Shown here: one piece after another, positions 32,282 to 33,724 of the stretch
Layout: every line of letters begins with the position of its first letter
How positions within the stretch are numbered: the first letter of the stretch is position 1
From: an uncultured Collinsella sp.
GTDB lineage: Bacteria; Actinomycetota; Coriobacteriia; Coriobacteriales; Coriobacteriaceae
Direction of reading: 5' to 3'
Assembly (NCBI GenBank): GCA_958437495.1
Contig: CAUBOH010000020.1
Location: 1-33,724, forward strand
DNA length: 33,724 bases
Notes under the pieces: generated by a model
What the model was told of the DNA's origin: nothing
What the model saw: only the letters and a program-made list of their open reading frames with translations
Database searches by the model: none
Made by a program: the position numbers and the translations under genes

Positions 32282-32863
32282 CTATGCGAACCGGTCGGGA
32301 TAGAGGGTCTTATAGCGAACCCAGGCATTATTGACACGAATCAAATACGCCTGCGTCTCGGGGAAGGTAATCGCGTTATGGAGCGATGTGTTTTGCTGCG
32401 CCCACCCATCGACATTGCCCATTCCGGCATTGTAAGCAGCAATAGCGCTATCCGTCGAGCCATTGAAATACGTCAGCAGGTACGAGAGGTACGCGCACCC
32501 AAATTCAATATTCGAAGCGGGGTCATTCAGATTATCGGCAGAATACTCGTCCCCGTCGACAAGGCCCTTGGCAATCATATCCTCAGCGGTTTCAGGCATA
32601 AGTTGCATGAGACCTTGGGCGCCCTGGTTGGATTCCGCCTCGGGATCCCAGTTTGATTCCGACTTGATGACGGCACACACCAGATACGGATCGAGATTAT
32701 GCGAAATACTGGACTGCTTTACATACGCCTCATAGTCAATCGGATAGAGCGGTTTAAAGAAAGCAGCGGGGGCACACGAGTATACGAGCGAGATAAGGCC
32801 AAAGACGAAAACGACAGCCAGCGGCACGAGGCGATACCACGTAAAGAAGCGCATCTTAGGCAT
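32282..32863 (-). CDS. Small membrane-anchored lytic transglycosylase (SLT domain)
   Basis: A 193-residue protein with an N-terminal hydrophobic segment (residues 11-30, signal anchor; VYSC at residue 30 is only a weak lipobox) and a GH23 SLT domain. The catalytic glutamate is in VIKSESNWDP (Glu69), followed by GAQGLMQLMPETA and AIAAYNAGMGNV, the classic Slt pattern. It should cleave the MurNAc-GlcNAc bond of peptidoglycan at the cell surface. Its ATG overlaps the coaE end by 8 bases, with AAGGGG upstream. Confidence 0.92.
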   Translation of the reverse strand: MPKMRFFTWYRLVPLAVVFVFGLISLVYSCAPAAFFKPLYPIDYEAYVKQSSISHNLDPYLVCAVIKSESNWDPEAESNQGAQGLMQLMPETAEDMIAKGLVDGDEYSADNLNDPASNIEFGCAYLSYLLTYFNGSTDSAIAAYNAGMGNVDGWAQQNTSLHNAITFPETQAYLIRVNNAWVRYKTLYPDRFA

Positions 32864-33497
32864 CTATCGTCCCCTTATCCGTAGCGTCCATAAGGCCATG
32901 GCGAGCAAGCCATGCGTCCAGTTGTACAAAAAGCGAGCTGTCGCCCGCTGCGTTATCAATCACGGTCGTGGCGAGACTACAAAGCGAAGACTCATCGGGT
33001 TGGCAAGCACAGCGAGCATCAAAATCGGATGCCTCCATACCACGGTGAATAGCGCGTTCGCGACGGACCTTCAAAGGAGCGCTAACAACCATAATTTCAT
33101 CCGCAAGGCCAAAGGCGTCCTCAAAGCCGGTCGGAGCAGACACTTCGACCGCCGCAAAGGGATAACGGGGAGACGAAACCGTACAGCAAACAGGATCGAG
33201 AATCCTCAGCGAAAGCTGCTCAATGAGAACAGGGTGCACAATGCTATTGAGCCTTGCAACTGCATCAGGAGAGACAAAAGCTCGAGAAGCGAGGATGTTA
33301 CGTCGAACGCCGCCCTCCTCGTCCAAAATATCCCAGCCAAACTCTTCGGCAAGAGCATTGACGATGTCCGACCCCGGCACGTACAGCGATTTGGCAAGAA
33401 CGTCTAAATCGATAAGCAGGGCTCCGCGAGATTCCAGATAGCGGCAGGCGGTCGATTTACCCGAAGCAATATTGCCCAAAACAAAAACGGTAAACAT
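32856..33497 (-). CDS. coaE: Dephospho-CoA kinase
   Basis: A 213-residue P-loop kinase for the last step of coenzyme A synthesis. Walker A is GNIASGKST (residues 8-16); LIDLDVLAKSLYVPGS, IVHPVLIEQ and the lid-like VVSAPLKVRRERAIHRG are CoaE family blocks. The usual DAD after strand 2 reads DLD here. The ATG before FTVFVLGN is preferred to a TTG one codon earlier; AGGGAGGG lies just upstream. Overlaps the next gene by 8 bases. Confidence 0.92.
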   Translation of the reverse strand: MFTVFVLGNIASGKSTACRYLESRGALLIDLDVLAKSLYVPGSDIVNALAEEFGWDILDEEGGVRRNILASRAFVSPDAVARLNSIVHPVLIEQLSLRILDPVCCTVSSPRYPFAAVEVSAPTGFEDAFGLADEIMVVSAPLKVRRERAIHRGMEASDFDARCACQPDESSLCSLATTVIDNAAGDSSLFVQLDAWLARHGLMDATDKGTIDA

Positions 33498-33525
33498 CAA
33501 GCCCTCCCTAACGTCAATGCGAGTT

Positions 33526-33556
33526 ATTATCGCGCAAATACAAAGCGACGGTTCAA
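33526..33556 (-). promoter_or_regulatory. Possible promoter of coaE
   Basis: On the minus strand TTGAAC (33551-33556) and GATAAT (33526-33531) are separated by 19 bases, about 30 bases before coaE. Good -10, fair -35, long spacing. The rest of 33498-33662 holds no gene. Confidence 0.35.
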
Positions 33557-33626
33557 AAAACAGCCAAACAGTAAGAGAGTCAAAGGAAGGGCCCGTTCAC
33601 AAGGAACAGTTTGTATAGAACGCAAA

Positions 33627-33654
33627 AAGGGGGAGGCCGCGAGGCCTCCCCCTT
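33627..33654 (-). terminator. Strong terminator of the gene entering from the right edge
   Basis: A 12-bp perfect stem (AAGGGGGAGGCC / GGCCTCCCCCTT, loop GCGA) followed on the minus strand by TTTTTGCG. It closes a transcript coming from beyond the window, upstream of coaE. Confidence 0.85.
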
Positions 33655-33662
33655 CTTCAAGT

Positions 33663-33724
33663 CTAGCGCACGGCTCGGTGCCGTCCACCGGTCAGCGGCG
33701 CCCTGGCCTCCCACGGGCTGACCC
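33663..33724 (-). CDS. Possible C-terminal end of an upstream gene (partial)
   Basis: One minus-strand frame reads SPWEARAPLTGGRHRAVR and stops 9 bases before the terminator at 33627-33654, which fits the end of a coding gene. In mycobacteria rpsA precedes coaE, so ribosomal protein S1 is a guess. Too short to identify; an RNA gene end is an alternative. Confidence 0.35.
   Translation of the reverse strand, partial: VSPWEARAPLTGGRHRAVR

Noticed and set aside
1..33724. tRNA, rRNA, CRISPR, IS elements or prophage genes
   Set aside because: No cloverleaf-like sequence, regularly spaced repeats, transposase, integrase or phage proteins were seen on either strand by eye.

Overview
The window is a stretch of a GC-rich actinobacterial chromosome. 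Protein content and gene order best fit a gut Coriobacteriia, most likely Collinsella or a close relative; that is a judgement from recognised families and synteny, not a database search. Almost all genes lie on the minus strand, with one plus-strand block at 26.1-29.9 kb. No tRNA, rRNA, CRISPR, insertion sequence or phage gene was seen.

Region 1 (about 0-5.4 kb) is the lower-glycolysis module read leftwards: gap, then pgk-tpiA-gpmI, then secG, each unit closed by a strong hairpin. Region 2 (5.4-7.3 kb) is rapZ-whiA, a tight pair that in many Gram-positives also contains yvcK/glmR; yvcK is absent here. Region 3 (7.3-18.0 kb) looks like a complete sialic-acid uptake and breakdown operon: a Tat/lipoprotein solute-binding protein, a permease, a fused permease-ATPase, a second ATPase, two AXE1-family esterases (one with an intact triad, one with Glu in place of the Ser nucleophile), a NanA-type lyase, a ROK kinase (nanK) and an epimerase (nanE). 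A leader region rich in inverted repeats precedes it. Together these would import sialic acid or sialo-conjugates, remove O-acetyl groups and convert Neu5Ac to ManNAc, ManNAc-6-P and GlcNAc-6-P. The operon sits between uvrC and rapZ, genes that are neighbours in many actinobacteria, so it looks like an insertion into a conserved block.

Region 4 (18.0-22.9 kb) is ybaK-murJ-uvrC in one tight operon. MurJ carries a 250-residue cytoplasmic N-terminal extension with three copies of a [DG]ETAV[FY]L motif that resembles the GarA/OdhI phosphothreonine motif. Region 5 (23.0-25.9 kb) is uvrA, divergent from the plus-strand genes mrp, a BaiN/HI0933-type flavoprotein and a COG2509-type FAD oxidoreductase (26.1-29.9 kb). 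Region 6 (30.0-33.7 kb) is coaE, a small lytic transglycosylase and uvrB, with the tail of one more minus-strand gene possibly at the right edge. All three UvrABC excinuclease genes therefore lie within 14 kb.

The observations most worth following are the nucleophile-less esterase paralogue paired with an active one in the sialic-acid operon, the repeated phospho-motif on MurJ, the structured nan leader, and a shared AAACGTTT-centred palindrome upstream of gap and of the nan operon.
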